A stretch of DNA of 64,000 nt from Aestuariibaculum sp. M13 (GTDB lineage: Bacteria; Bacteroidota; Bacteroidia; Flavobacteriales; Flavobacteriaceae). Positions 29,033 to 43,300 of the stretch are shown piece after piece. Location of the stretch: positions 372,001 through 436,000 of the forward strand of contig NZ_JANIAC010000002.1 of the NCBI RefSeq assembly GCF_024723255.1, read 5' to 3'. The notes beneath the pieces are model-generated. The model searched no databases. It saw only the letters and a program-made list of their open reading frames with translations, and had not been told where the DNA came from. A program made the translations under genes and the position numbers. Position 1 is the stretch's first letter; each line of letters starts with the position of its first letter.

Positions 29033-30175
29033 TTATTGTTGTTTAGATTGGTAATTCATCATTTTAAACGCCACTGGAATAAATAAGATTCCAATTAATA
29101 CAAACAGGAAAAACGCATTTTCAAGATTAAAGGCATGCGCAAGATAGCCTATCAATGGTGGTCCTATAAGCATGCCTAGTATTGCATATGTAGTTATAAT
29201 TGAAATTGCCATTCCCGGTGAATATTTTTTCGAAGTTCCAGCCAATGACATGGTTACCGGAAAAATCGCAGCCGTGCCAAAACCTACCAGGAAAAAACCT
29301 GCCAAAGCCATCCAAAATGTTTTAAAAACAATAGCCATAAGTATTCCTGTAGCAATTAACAATCCGCTTAAAATATAAGTTTTTAAAATCCCTATAACAT
29401 TAACTAATTTATCTGAGAAGAAACGTGACAGAGCCATGGTAGTCATAAAAATTAAATAGCCATAGGTAAAGACTTCTTCATGTAAAACTTCTTTAAAAAA
29501 GACACCACTCCAGTCGAACATACCACCTTCACATACTGCTCCAAAAAATATAAGTATTCCCAAACTCATAATATAAGGATCAGGCTTACTAATGATTAAT
29601 TTATTTCCTGAAGGCGATTTATCATTTTTAACTGTAAATCTAAATGTTAACAACGCCACAGCTAAGCTAAAAACAGCAATGCTTAACATGTGAATTTGAA
29701 TAGGCACATCAAATTTCACCATAAGTGTTGAAATACCAACACCTAAAACACCTCCCGAACTCCAAAGCCCGTGAAAAGCCCCTACTACCCTTTTTTCATA
29801 TTTCTTTTGAAGCGTAATAGATTGGGTATTAATTGAAATATTTAAAATTCTTAAACAAAATGCAAATCCTGAAATAGAACACACTAAGGCAAAAGTTGTT
29901 GTGGCAAAACCAATGGATGCCATACTAATAGAAAATAATGTAAAAGCGAAAATTAACGGAATACGACTATCAAATTTTGACACCAGCCACCCTGAAATTG
30001 GCAAACCTATTAACGAACTTATAGGCATGGCTATTAAAATGGTTCCTAATTGCGCATCATTTAAATCGAAAAATGTTTTAATGGTTGGTATGCGCGATGC
30101 CCAAGTGGCAAAACAAATACCAGATAAAAAGAAATAAATACTTAAAGCAATACGTTGTTTGGCTCTTAATTCCAT
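29033..30175 (-). CDS. MFS transporter
   Basis: A 380-residue inner membrane protein with about twelve hydrophobic segments. It begins MELRAKQRIALSIYFFLSG and has an early FATWASRIPTIK and the family loop around SGWLVSKFDSRIP; overall it resembles the fucose permease/YbjJ-like branch of the major facilitator superfamily. The substrate is unknown. The ATG at 30175 is preferred to a TTG seven codons upstream. It lies downstream of the sprF terminator and is probably a separate transcript. Confidence 0.9.
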   Translation of the reverse strand: MELRAKQRIALSIYFFLSGICFATWASRIPTIKTFFDLNDAQLGTILIAMPISSLIGLPISGWLVSKFDSRIPLIFAFTLFSISMASIGFATTTFALVCSISGFAFCLRILNISINTQSITLQKKYEKRVVGAFHGLWSSGGVLGVGISTLMVKFDVPIQIHMLSIAVFSLAVALLTFRFTVKNDKSPSGNKLIISKPDPYIMSLGILIFFGAVCEGGMFDWSGVFFKEVLHEEVFTYGYLIFMTTMALSRFFSDKLVNVIGILKTYILSGLLIATGILMAIVFKTFWMALAGFFLVGFGTAAIFPVTMSLAGTSKKYSPGMAISIITTYAILGMLIGPPLIGYLAHAFNLENAFFLFVLIGILFIPVAFKMMNYQSKQQ

Positions 30176-30254
30176 TGTTAGCTTATTAATTTTCAACTTA
30201 TAATGAAGTTCATTTTTTGAATCTTCAGTCTAATACAAATTGAATTATAAAAGT

Positions 30255-30280
30255 AAACCTCAGCTTAAAAACTGAGGTTT
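30255..30280 (-). terminator. Terminator of the sprCDBF operon
   Basis: AAACCTCAG pairs with CTGAGGTTT around eight bases; on the minus strand it is followed by ACTTTTATAA. It lies about 70 bases after the sprF stop codon. Confidence 0.7.
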
Positions 30281-30348
30281 ATAAATTATTAATATTTTAA
30301 GCTGCAAAAATACTACAACGTATTGATTTTAAATCATAATTGTCATTT

Positions 30349-31326
30349 TTAATTATGAACAGGACTTTGCGTACACGGACAGTTACTAATACCTTGTAAA
30401 AATTCTAATCCAATAGTTACGACATGCGTTCCGGAGTTATAGCCAGAAAGTCCGTTTGTAGTAACCTGATACGCATAACCAAAGTAGAAGATTGATTTTT
30501 TGAATCCTACCATTGGCCCAATATTTAAAGGTTTTAAGAATTGATCGTTTAAGAAACGATAAGAGATTCCTCCCCAGAAATAATCTTCGTAACGGTTGTA
30601 TTTTCTAAACTTAAAGTTTAAATCGGTACTTGAACGTTTATCACTACTAAACATTTGATAGAATACAGAAGGTTCAAACTCTAAACCACTTTTTTTAGGT
30701 CCTCTAATGGTATACCCTGAATAAATCTGATAGTTTAAAAGTAAACGTGGCTCCAGTTTTCTAATATCTCCATTAAAGTTTTTCGGCAATAAGTTATTCG
30801 CATTAAAACTTAAATAAAATCCATGATTTCTGTAAAGTGCACCAACATCAAAGTTGTTGTTCGAAGTTCTTCTATCATCTGTAATAAAGGGATCTACTAC
30901 AGGGTTTTCATAACCTGTGTTGAAATTATTAATGTCTATTCGGAAATTATTAATGTTATACGAAATACCAAACGATAAATACTGCTTAGAATAATAATCT
31001 AAAATAATGTGGTGAGCGAATGAAAACTTAGCACCGGTTTGAAGCGTGTTACCATTTTTATCATTGTAAAACGACACCCCAACTCCAGAACGATCAGCAA
31101 TTCTAAAATCGGCATACACCGACTGGTTATCGGGTGCACCTTTAATTCCAACCCATTGTGTTAATCCGTTGGCTCTGATCTTTAAATTATCACCAATACC
31201 AGCAAATGTTGGAGACACCACAAAATTATTATCTGCCAGATATTGAGTAAATACCGGCAAGTTTAACTCTTGACTATAACTGGTTGTTATAGTCAAGAAT
31301 AAGATATATATGATTAGTTTTCGCAT
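30349..31326 (-). CDS. sprF: PorP/SprF family outer membrane protein
   Basis: The 325-residue protein has a signal peptide (MRKLIIYILFLTITTSYSQ) and the PorP/SprF pattern: LPVFTQYLADNNFVVSPTFAGIGDNLKIR, GVSFYNDKNG and a final beta-strand-rich barrel. In Flavobacterium johnsoniae SprF is needed for type IX secretion of SprB and is thought to hold it at the outer membrane. It follows sprB by 38 bases, in the same order as the known sprCDBF operon. The start at 31326 is chosen because it gives a normal signal peptide. The Cys-containing tail SNCPCTQS is a minor oddity. Confidence 0.9.
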   Translation of the reverse strand: MRKLIIYILFLTITTSYSQELNLPVFTQYLADNNFVVSPTFAGIGDNLKIRANGLTQWVGIKGAPDNQSVYADFRIADRSGVGVSFYNDKNGNTLQTGAKFSFAHHIILDYYSKQYLSFGISYNINNFRIDINNFNTGYENPVVDPFITDDRRTSNNNFDVGALYRNHGFYLSFNANNLLPKNFNGDIRKLEPRLLLNYQIYSGYTIRGPKKSGLEFEPSVFYQMFSSDKRSSTDLNFKFRKYNRYEDYFWGGISYRFLNDQFLKPLNIGPMVGFKKSIFYFGYAYQVTTNGLSGYNSGTHVVTIGLEFLQGISNCPCTQSPVHN

Positions 31327-31364
31327 CGTCGTAAATTTAATATTAACAGTCATAAAACCACTAA

Positions 31365-34300
31365 TTACCTGTAAAGCGTAAAGTGTCCAACAAAATCTCT
31401 ATCGTCTTTAGGGTCGTTAAGTTTCACAACAAACCAGTAATCACCCGTTGGTAATTCTTCGCCGTTATACTTGCCATCCCATTTTTGTCCGGCTTTCAAT
31501 CTCGCTACTACACGTCCGTAACGGTCATAGATATCGAACGTCAAATCTTTATACTGCTCTGTACATCCAGGGCCCCATTCATCTAAGGTACCATCACCAT
31601 TTGGTGTAAAGTAATTAGGAATACAAACATCAATATACTCGAAATATCCTGAAGCTTCTAAAGTACATCCGTTACTATCAACTACTGTTACTGTATAGTT
31701 ACCAGTTTCATAATAAATGAATGTGCTTTCGCTACCATAAGATTCTCCATTTAAGAAAAACTCATATTCACCAGTACCTCCGGTTGCCATAGCTTCAATT
31801 GTATTGATAGTTTCACCTTCCTGAATCGCTAACTGTAACGGTTCGTAAGCTTCAATATCAAATAATTCGGTTTGCTTCGTACATCCGTTAGTATGCCTAA
31901 CATCTATATAATGACCAATGCCTGCAGGAACATTTACAAATATATTACTTGCCTGATATGGCCCGCCATCTAATGAATATTCTAACTGTGTCGGGTCTGT
32001 CATGGTTTCATCCACATAAACCGTTACCATATTTGTAGAAATATTGTTTTCACAACCATACTCCAATACGGCTACAGGATCAATCTTAACAGGATCTGGG
32101 AATTCAATATTCCATTCAGACTGACAACCTTCACTATCGGTTACGTAAACCACATGATCTTCTCCATTTAAATTAGAGAATGTGAACAACGTTTGACCAT
32201 CAGCTCCTTGAACATAATTTCCGTTGATATCATCAAGAGCAACACTATAAGGTTGAGTACCTCCCGTAATTTCAATACTGAATTCTCCGTTCATATCGCC
32301 ATCACATAACACAGGGATTAACGAATTCGGAACAATAGTTACGAACTGAGGATCTGGTTGTGCTATTGTGAAATCGAATAACACATAACAACCTAATTGA
32401 TCCTGAACTAAACCTTGATAATAACCTGGCTCAAGGTTATCGAAAATAGGCTCATCAAAGAACTGATTCATTTGTGGTGAAATCGCATACTTGATGATAC
32501 CACTTCCTCCTGTTGCTGTGATTTCTAAAATACCATCGTTACTTCCGTTACAGGTTACATCGGTAACATCCCATTGCACTTCTAATGGTAAATTAGGTTC
32601 TGTAATAGTTACTAGAACAGATGTCACTAAACAATCACCACTTTCTACATGTACCTGATACGTTCCGATTGGTAATTCGGTAAATACACCAGGGCTATCC
32701 TGAACTGCTGTTGTGATGTCGTTACCTGAAGCGTCTTGTAAAGTATAAACATAGTTTCCTAAACCTCCTTCAGCTTCTGCAACAATAACTCCTGTTGTAT
32801 CTCCGGCACAATTAATAGTTGCATTAGTTGTATCTAAAATTACTGTCAACTCCGGAAGTTCTTCCACAACAATATCGTTAGATACCACAGACGTACATCC
32901 GTTAGCATCTCTAACATAATATCTGTACGTACCTGGCGCCACAGAGAACGTGGTTTCTGTTGTAAACGAACCTAAAACTGTTGCAAATAATTCATCTGCA
33001 CTATACTCATAAGTTCCTGTGCCACCCGTTGCGCTTAAAGTCAATGTCGCATCAACTGTACAGGTTTGAGTTGAAGCTTTCACTAAACTTGCCACCATTT
33101 GCTCAGGTTCCGCAATAACGATATCTGCAAAAGTCGTTTCACAAGTAAAGCCATCTGAAACAGTCACGTTATATGTTCCTGCTCCCAAACCTGTAAACAC
33201 GTTAGATGTTTGCGGCCCAGATGAACTTACTACCGGTGATAATGTGTTTAAAGTATAGGTATAATTTCCACCTTGTCCACCTAATACATTCGTTACAGTA
33301 ATGCTTGCCGTTCTGTCACCAAAACATGACAACATAGTTGTGCTTGGAGTAACTATTGCGTCAATTGGTAGCGGATCTATTAATTCCACTGTTTCTGAAG
33401 CAATACAGCCTTGGCTATCTCTTACGCTTACCGTATAAATACCCGCAGATAAACCTTCGAAATAATAAGTACTGCTGAACGCTGAAATGACAGTTGCTCC
33501 TAATTCTAACTGATACTCATAAGCTCCTGGCCATCCACCTGAACCACTTGCTGAAATGGTTCCGTCTGCACCAATACAAGTAATATCGGTATGAGATGTT
33601 TGAATTTCTAATGGTGCTGTTGGTGCTGTAATGGTTACATTCGTTGTTACCGAACAGAATGGCGCATTCGTTAACGTCGCATTAATAGTGTAGGTTCCTG
33701 ATGCTAATCCAGTAATCGTTAACGGACCAGCATTAGTCGAAGCTCCCGATTGTACTGAAACTCCTGAAGCATCTAATACATCATAAGTAAACGGGCCAGC
33801 TTCGTCGGTTGGTGTTGGTACACGATCTACTAACGTTAAAGTAACATTTCCGTCGTTATCGCTAAAACACGTTACATCTGTAATACTTTCAACTTCTAAT
33901 TCAAAGGTATTTGGATTGGTTACATAGTGCACCGTTTGTAAACTACAACCTGTATCTATGTTTTCTACTGTAATAATGTAATTACCTACTGTTAAACCTG
34001 TAAAGATTCCTGTTGCATTGGTTTGGTTGTATGACACATTAACCCCTTCAACAGTATATTGCAGATTTGCTGCTCCAGAAGTTGTTGCAGAAACCGTAAT
34101 ATCTTCATCGTTAACACAAGTAATCGCATTATCAATTGCGATATTGATGTTCTCTAACTCTACATAAGGAGCAATAACTGCAGTTGTTGTTCCAGAGCAT
34201 CCATTTTCATCGTATACGTTAATGGTATAACTTCCGCCAAGGAAATCAGCTTCATTATAAACATTATTTAAACCAGATTGTGCTAAAACACCATCTCTGT

Positions 34301-37300
34301 AGAATTCGTATATCACATAGTTATTAGAGCCACCTGTAACACCCGAAACTGTGATTGAAGCAAAGTTTGCTGCATTTGTATCCGGAGTACAAGTATACTC
34401 TACAACTGTTGGATTTGGCACTACAATAGCATCCGGCTCTCCAACTGTTTCCTCTTGTGTTAATGTACAGTTTCTTCCTGAAGTCACCGTGACATCATAC
34501 ACCCCTGGTGCTAATCCTGTAAATACATTCGATGTTTGTGTGGTTACACCTCCGTCTAAGCTATAAGTATAAATAGGGTTATCGTTAGTCGCTGGTAAAT
34601 TCACAGTAATCGTTCCATCAGCACTTCCGTTACACGTTACATCGGTTGGCGTAGTAGTAAATGTTACCGGTGTTGGAGCATCTAAAATAATAGGTGCTGT
34701 ATTGTTACATCCTGTATCCACATCAGTGATTATAACTGTATAAGAACCTGAAGGAATGCCAGAAATTTCATTACCTGTAATGGTGGCTCCTGCAAAATCA
34801 ATCGCGTAGCTATAATTTCCTGAACCTCCCGTTCCGTTAACTGTAATAACACCATCGGCAGTATCACAACTTGGTAAGGTGGTCACTGAAACATTTAAAT
34901 CTAATGTCGGATAAATTTCAATTGGCGTTGTTTCTGTATACGTACATCCGTTTCCATCTTTAACTGTAACATAATACGTACCCGGTGTAGACACTGTGAA
35001 CGTTGGACTTGTTTGGAATCCGGCACCAATAGAAAAACTATACGGTTCTACTCCATTTTCTGCAGAAACTGTAAATGTAAATGCATCGCCATTTAAGTTA
35101 CACTGGTTATCTGAACCAGTTGGTACCGTTACTGTTGGTAGTGGGTCAGTTGTAATGGTTACATCAATCATATCTATACACCCATTCGCATCTCTTACCC
35201 ATACATCCCAATCTGTACTTGTTGTAGGATCTAAAACTGCAGACGCACTATTGCTATAGTCTGCATCAACCGGAGCAGAACCATTAATAATAAATGCATA
35301 CTCGTAAGGCAATGTACCTCCTGTTGCTTCAACCGTTACATGCGCACCAAAATTACAGTTGGCGTTAATATTGCCAACTTGTACTAAACTTACTGGTGTT
35401 GGATCGGTAACCACAACCGTAGCTTCATCTTTACAACCCGTAGCTGTATCGGTAACTTCAAGGGAATAACTTCCTGCGGAAAGATTAGTTAAAGTAACGG
35501 TATTACCCGACTTGGTAACTGTTTCTGTTCCTGTGCCTCCTGATAAAGACACGGAATAATCTGCAGAATAGTTAGCCACCGTAAACTCAGCGGCGCCGTT
35601 AGCATCACCTGTACACAATACATTATTAGTTAATAAACCTGAAACAGTTATATTAGTTACTGGGTCTATGGTATAAGCTTCTGTGTAAAAACATCCATTT
35701 GCGTCGGTAACTGTAAATACATAAGTTCCTGGCAATAATCCTGTAAATTCACCTGAATCTTCACCCGATATATTTGTTGTTTCGGATGCTGGTGAAATAA
35801 TACTGTATTTCAATGGTGCTACACCATTAGTTGCCGTTAAATTAACTGAAGCCGTCGTTGTTATACAGGTTATATCTGTTGGAACAAAATCTAAATCCGT
35901 AGGAACACTTAATGGTTCAATATCTGTAGTTGCAGAACTTGCGGCAGTACATCCATTGGTATCTTTTACCCAAACCGTTACAGTACCAGGATTATATGTT
36001 CTATATGTATTTGTTGTTGTGTAATTAACACCTCCATCGAAACTGAATAAATAAGATCCTGAACCACCTGTTGCTGTTGCTGTAACTTCAGCTGGCTCAG
36101 TAGCATTTCCTACTCCACAGCTTAAGGTTGTAGTTACTTGTGCAAATGCTTCAACCAAATCTGGTTCACCAACTGGTATATCAACTTGAGGAGATTCACA
36201 ATTTTTACTATCTCTTACTTGTATAGTATAAGTACCTTCTGTTAAACCATCAAATACATTTGAAGTTTGCCAAGCATCCCAAGAAGAACCAGCATCATCA
36301 CTTTTTCTATACTCATAAGGTGCTATGCCATTGGCAGCCGTTACAATAATACTTCCATCTGTACCACCATTACAAGTTACATCAAACACTTGAGTTGTAT
36401 GCGTAGGAGTTGTAATAGGAGTTACTGTAATATCATTAGATATAGCTTGACAACCTTGATCGTCTGTAACTCTAAATGTATAAACACCCGGTGTATTAAC
36501 TGTATATTCTCCAGCTACTGGCGTTATTGTTGTATAACTTCCGCCATCTAGGCTTACTTCATATAAACTATAAATATTAGATCCTCCTGAAGCCGATAAA
36601 TTAATAATGGCATCGTCATCACAAGTTAAATCTAAACTTAAAATCGCATCTAATAAAACAGGTGGATGAACTGTATAAACTGTTGTTGCAATACAACCAT
36701 TGTCATCTTTTATGTATAAATCATAATCTCCCGCGGCGCTAATAGTAAAAATAGCACTTGTTTGATAAACTCCTCCACCTATACTGTATGTTTCATTTCC
36801 ATTATAGGTTGTTCCTGTTATAGTAATTGGAAATGGTGTACCATCAAAACAATACGGACTTGGATCATTAATTGTCGGTGGTGCATCAGTTGAAATATCT
36901 TCATTAAGTCTAACAGTACAATTGTTAGCATCTGTAACAACGATATCCCAATTCGTTCTGATACTTGGATCTAAAACCACAACATTACTAGATACAAAAT
37001 CACCTACACCAGGGGTGAATCCAGGAGCTCCAACGGCGTATTGATACGGTCCAGTACCTCCAGTAGTTGTAATAGTTAATTGAGCTCCAGTGTTACAATT
37101 TGCATTCACCGTATTTGATACAGCCGATAATAAAGGTTGAATTGGTTGATTAATTCTAAATGATTCTGAAACAGTACACAATGTTCCATCTGCCTCTCTT
37201 ACAAATAATTTATAATTTCCTGCCGCTAATCCTGTAACAGAACCATTTGCAGGAGCACCAGTTAATCCTGTGAAAGTACCATTTTGAGCTGGTATTATGG

Positions 37301-40300
37301 GTGAATTAGTCAAATCATCCTGAATTTCATAATATAACGAAGTAACTGAAGAATCATAATTAGATATTGTAAAACTTATACTTCCATCATCACTTCCGTG
37401 GCAATTTACATCAGTTGTGGTTAATGGATTTATTTCTATTCCGGATAAAACTGGAGTTGTAACCTCTATTATTGAATAACACCCTCCTGAGTCAACCACC
37501 TGAAATAAATAAGTTACTCCATGATTTAAACCCGTAAATATATGTGATGTTGATGCTGTTGGACCAACTTCTGTTGCTGTTTGTCCATAAATAGAATATG
37601 TAAATGGACCTGCCCCCGTAATTACAGAAATTTCAACTGTTGCTCCTGTAGCACAAGACCCTGTTGATACATTACTATCTAATTGAATATTTGGAGGAGT
37701 TTCAATTCTTTGTTTATCACTAATATATTCACATCCTTTTGCATCAACTATAGTCACATAATAATCACCAAATGATAAACCGGAAAATGTATTTGTCACT
37801 AATGAAGTTGTTACACTTGAACCTACCTGAGTAAAAGTGTTATCATACAATGAATATGTAAATGGAGCTATTCCTCCTGAATTTATAGTAATGTCTATAC
37901 TTCCTGGAACATTTGAATTACATTGTATAGCATTTCTAACAATAGTTACATCTATAGGATCTGGCTCTCCTAACGTAACCGTTCCATCGACAAAACAGCC
38001 TTTGCTATCCATCACAACATAATCATAAGCTACATTTGCAATTAAACCACCAAATACATTAGATGACACAAAAGTGGTTCCTCCATCTAAACTATAAGTA
38101 AAAGGCGCCTCTCCTGTTAAACCTGTTAACTGAATTGAACCATCTGAAAACCCGTTACATGTTGGATCTATAGAAACAGCATTAGCTGTAACTAAAACGG
38201 GATCAGTTGTTGTAAATACTTCGGTCTCAAAAGTACAACCATTAGCATCACTTATTTCAAACTTATACGTTCCTTCAACCGTTGTTAATAAACTAAAATC
38301 ATTTCCACTAACTGTTGGTGTACCTGTTCCTTGAATTAAAACTACAGTATAAGGCGCATTTCCACCGGAAATAGTTCCTTCAATTGTGGCTTCAGCTGGT
38401 GCCGAACAGGTTAAGTCTTTAGTTAATAAAGCATTTACTGTAATAGGTTCAAAAACATCTGTAGCTGTATCGGCTGTTGCTATACATCCATTAGCATCTC
38501 TAACCATTACAGTATAACTTCCAGCTGCATTAACAGTGAAAATCGGACTTGATTGATATGAAGCACCTCCATTAATACTATACGATAATGGTGCAATTCC
38601 AGTCGCACTAACTTCAAAAGTAAATCCTGAACTTGCTGTACACTGATTATCTACTGTTGGCGCTGATACCGTTGGTAACTCATCCTGGTCAATAGTAACT
38701 TGTGTAGGTGTTGGCTCTGTACATCCGTTAGCATCTTTCACATAAACATCCCAAACTAAAATTGTTCCATTACTGGTATCAACTGTAATTACATTACTTG
38801 TTCCATAATCAAAATCACCTGGAACAGGATCTCCTGAAGGTACAGCTGCATACCAATAATTAGGTGTTCCACCTGTAGCTGAAACTGTAATTTGAGATTC
38901 TGAAATATTACAAGTAATATTAGATGCTGAAGCAGTCACCCCTATAGCAGCTGTAGGTTCATTAATAGTTACACTTTCGGTAGCTGTACATCCCGTGTCG
39001 GTATCTGTCACTGTAACAGTATACGTTCCTGCTGTTAAATCTGCCAAATTAATTACAGATCCTGTAACGGTATCTGTTCCACCAGTTACTGTATACGTGA
39101 AATTCGTCGCATTAAATACTTCAAATTGTGCTGATCCGTCATTTGCTCCAAAACATAACACATCACTTAATTTCAGAGCGGTCATTGCTATCGGCGTTAC
39201 CGGGTCGATAACAAACGATTCTGTATAATAACATCCGTTTTCATCGGTTACTCTAAATACATAAGTATCTGGCGCTAATCCTGAGAAAACATTTGATGTT
39301 TGAGGCGCAACCACTACCGGAGAAATAATTTCATAGGTTAATGTACCTACACCATCTGTTGCTGTCACAGTTACTGTAGATGTGGTATTATCACAAGTTA
39401 CAACAGTTGCCGAAAAATCTAAATCGGTTGGTGGATTTAACGCTGAAATAGTTAACGAACCATCAGCGGTACATCCATTAGCATCCTGAACAGAATATGT
39501 TATGGTTTGGTCTGAACCATTATCATTGACTTCTAATGTATTTGAAGCACTATATCCTGAACCGTTAAAACTATACTTATACGGTGCGGTTCCTGTTGTT
39601 GGAACAGCAATAGTCACTGTTGAAGATTGTGCTGTATTATCGGCAGCACAGCTGAAAGGCGTTGCCGCAGCACTAGCCACTAAAGTTGTAGGTTCTGTAA
39701 TCGTTACAGTTCCATCAAAAGTACATTCATTAGCATCCTGAACCTGATAATTATAAGTTCCAGCCGCTAATCCTGTATATAAGGACGTTGATGAAAAACC
39801 ACTTCCGTTAAAACTAAATAAATAAGGCCCTACACCTCCTGATGGCACAATTTGAACCGAACCATCTGCACTTCCATTACACAAAGCATCAACTACTGTC
39901 GTTGTCGCTGTTGGGTTTTCAATAGGGTTTACTGTAATCACATTCGATACAGCTGTACATCCATTGGCATCGGTTACCTCGAATTGATAAGCCCCTTCCG
40001 CTCCTGTGGTTAAAGTAAAGGTGTTCCCTGTTAGGTTAACCGTACCAGATCCTTGAATCAAACTTACTGAATATGGTGCATAACCATCGGTAATAGTTCC
40101 CGAGATAACTGCATCTGGTGATACTGTACAATCTAATTCTTTTGTTAATGTTGCAGAAATATTAACTTGAGAAGCAATGGTTTCAGCATCTAAAGTAACT
40201 TCACAACCATAAGCATCTCTTACTGTAAATATATAATCTCCAGGAGTTAAATCGCTGAAAACAGGACTTGACTGAAAAGCTCCTCCGTTAACACTATACT

Positions 40301-43300
40301 CGTAAGGTGTTTGCCCGCCTGAAGCAGAAACTTCTAAAGTTGCCCCATTAGCCGCATCGTAACAATAATCAGCATTAACAATTGATGCTGTTGGTGCAGT
40401 TGGAGCTATTAAACTTATTGTTGTCGTTGCCGTACATCCGTTAGCATCGGTTGCTCTAATGGTATAATCGCCTGCAGCTACATTGGTTAAAATACCATTC
40501 GCCGGGAATGTATTTACAACTGTTAATGTAGCATCTAATAATTCGTATGTATACGCCGGTGTTCCACCTGTTGCTGTTGCAGTTACTGTAGAACCATCCA
40601 AACAAGTTACCGGAGTAGTTGTAGCCGATACGCTTAATGGTGATGGCGCTGTTATTACAGCTTGTAATGTTGCATCACAAAGTCCATCTGAAGCCGCATC
40701 GTAGCGCACCACAATATCATAAGTTCCTTCACCTAAGTTTGAAATAGTTAAAGGAGAGGTTGTGGTGGTGTTCCAGGTTGTTCCTCCATCAATTGAATAC
40801 TGGTAGCCATTCGTAGCATCAAAATTTTGTGCCGCAATAGTAATACTTCCGTCTCCTGCACTTGCACAGGTTACATCGCTTGTTGAAACAATATCCGCAG
40901 AAAACGCTTGTCCTGATTCAATAATGAATGGGAAATCCTCCTGAGTAATACAAGTTACAGGTAACTGATACACTTCAATATCGTCTACGGCAAAATCAAT
41001 ACCGTTTACCTGAGCAATTTCTAATCGTAATACAAAATCTAAAGACGTATTATTTCCAGGATCTACGGTTTCATTAAACTCTACCCAACCATTAGTTTTA
41101 GGAATACCACCAATAGACTGAGATGATAAAGCCATACCATTACTATCCTGTAATTCTACAGTAAGTGATGCATCTGGTTGTGTATTTCCAACTTTTAATA
41201 AGTTAGTCGCAAAGAAACGCACCTGAATTGGTTGATTCGGAATGATATCTGTAATCGGTTTTCTGTAAACCACCGCATTGTCTGGAATAGCAAAACCAGC
41301 ATCTACTGCTAAGAATCTACCCGGAATACTTCCTGTAGTATGATCTCTCGGACTCCACCATCCGCTATACGGATTGTTTCTTAATTCGTTTGTAACCGTA
41401 TATTCTCCATTACCAAATAATCTATCACCATTACATTTTGTTGCTTCAACCTGTCTTTCAAAACAGAAATTCGGATTAATACCTGGTGATGTTACATCGC
41501 CACCTGAACCGAAACTTTCAAATAATAGGTTACTATAGGTTGGTACAGTTTCTAATTTATAAGTTACACTAATGGTATGACTACCTTCAGATACATTTAA
41601 GAAGGTTTGTGGATCTGCTAAATTCGGATTTTCAACGCCATCTAATAAATAGCCGTAAGAATACGAATCTGATCCTGTATTATTTACCACAACCGTTGTG
41701 TTACCTGTACCATCACAATTGTAATCTACATCTGAAATACTAATTGACGGTGGCACTGGTTCCGGATCGATAATGATTCCAGGCATTGCATAAATACAGC
41801 CATTGGCATCTCTCATGTAAATAGTATAGGTTCCCGGAGCTACCCAAGCTTCATTATCTGAAGTCCAGCTTACCTGATTATCAAAACTATATTCATATGG
41901 CGGTGTTCCTCCCGTTGGGTTTGTAACACGCACTCTTCCTTCACCATTTGGTCCACAACCTGCCAATTGCGATACCCCAGCCGAAGCACTTAACGGATAA
42001 TCGGTTTCTGTTATAACAATATCTTCAGCAACACTAAAACACTCCTCGCCATCTAAAGTATATTCAATAAGTGTTTGGTATGTTCCTGCAGTAAGATTAT
42101 AAAAATTAGGATTCGATGAGAATGTATTTCCATTATCTATACTATAGCTAACACTGTAACCATTCGCATTGGTCACGCTAAAAGTTATACTTCCAGAGTT
42201 CTCTCCGTTACATAAAATATTGGTTTGCTCCACTGTAAATTCCGGAGGTAAAATACCTTCGATAGTTTGGGTTGTTGAAGCCGAACATCCATTAAAATCA
42301 AATACTGTAATATCGTATGTTCCTGGTGTTGGAGCTGCAATCACTGGAGAATCCTGTGAAATAGTATTCCCGTTAACATAATACTGATAAGGAGGTGTTC
42401 CTCCTACCGGATATACTGTAATCTCACCATCGGTACAGGTTAAAGGTTTAGTAATAGCCGATGTTACCGTTAATACCGGTGGCTCAATAATTTCAATATC
42501 ACCGGTAAATGTACAGCCATCATCTGTGGTGATGGTATATGAATAAGTTCCCGGATTAAGATTATCGAATGTATAATCGCTATCCATAATCGGACCTACG
42601 CTATTTATTAGCGTTCCTCCCATAGATAAACTATAGTAATACTGTGGAAGTGCATCGTTAACCGCTAATTTTATCGTCCCTTTATCTCCGTTACAGGTAG
42701 GCTGCGTTACAAATTCGGTAACATCAGCTTCTCTTTCACGCACATAAATACTAGGTGTTTGGAAAATACAAGGATTCATATCCACTTCAACCTGACGAAT
42801 ATAAACGGTGTAATAATCTGGCGTAGTAATTTCAAAAACGTTAGACGATTGCCATGGTCCGTTTGGATCTAAACTGTACTCATATCCAGAAGGCACACCA
42901 CCAACGGTTACTTCACCTGGAGTGGTACAAATAATATCTTTAGCCGTAATAGTTGGATCTAATAGGTTCTGATAAACATTGAAATAGAAAATACTAAAAC
43001 ATCCACCAGGATAATTTATTACTATTCTAAACTGCCCTGCATCGTCAACTAGGAAATCTGGTCCTGAACCTACTTCGTTCCAGGTACAAGATTCATTTTC
43101 GTTAGCACAATCATCAACTAACATTTCATCACAACTAGATTCATCTAATTGTTGCCAGCTAATAGAAACCGCATCACTAATACCTGTTTGAATATTACGA
43201 ACATCATTCGCACCACATAAGAAAATATAAGGTAATACCTTACCGTCGTTAGGACAGATTGGTAATAAATCGGCATATGGAATAATTGGATTCGTGATTG

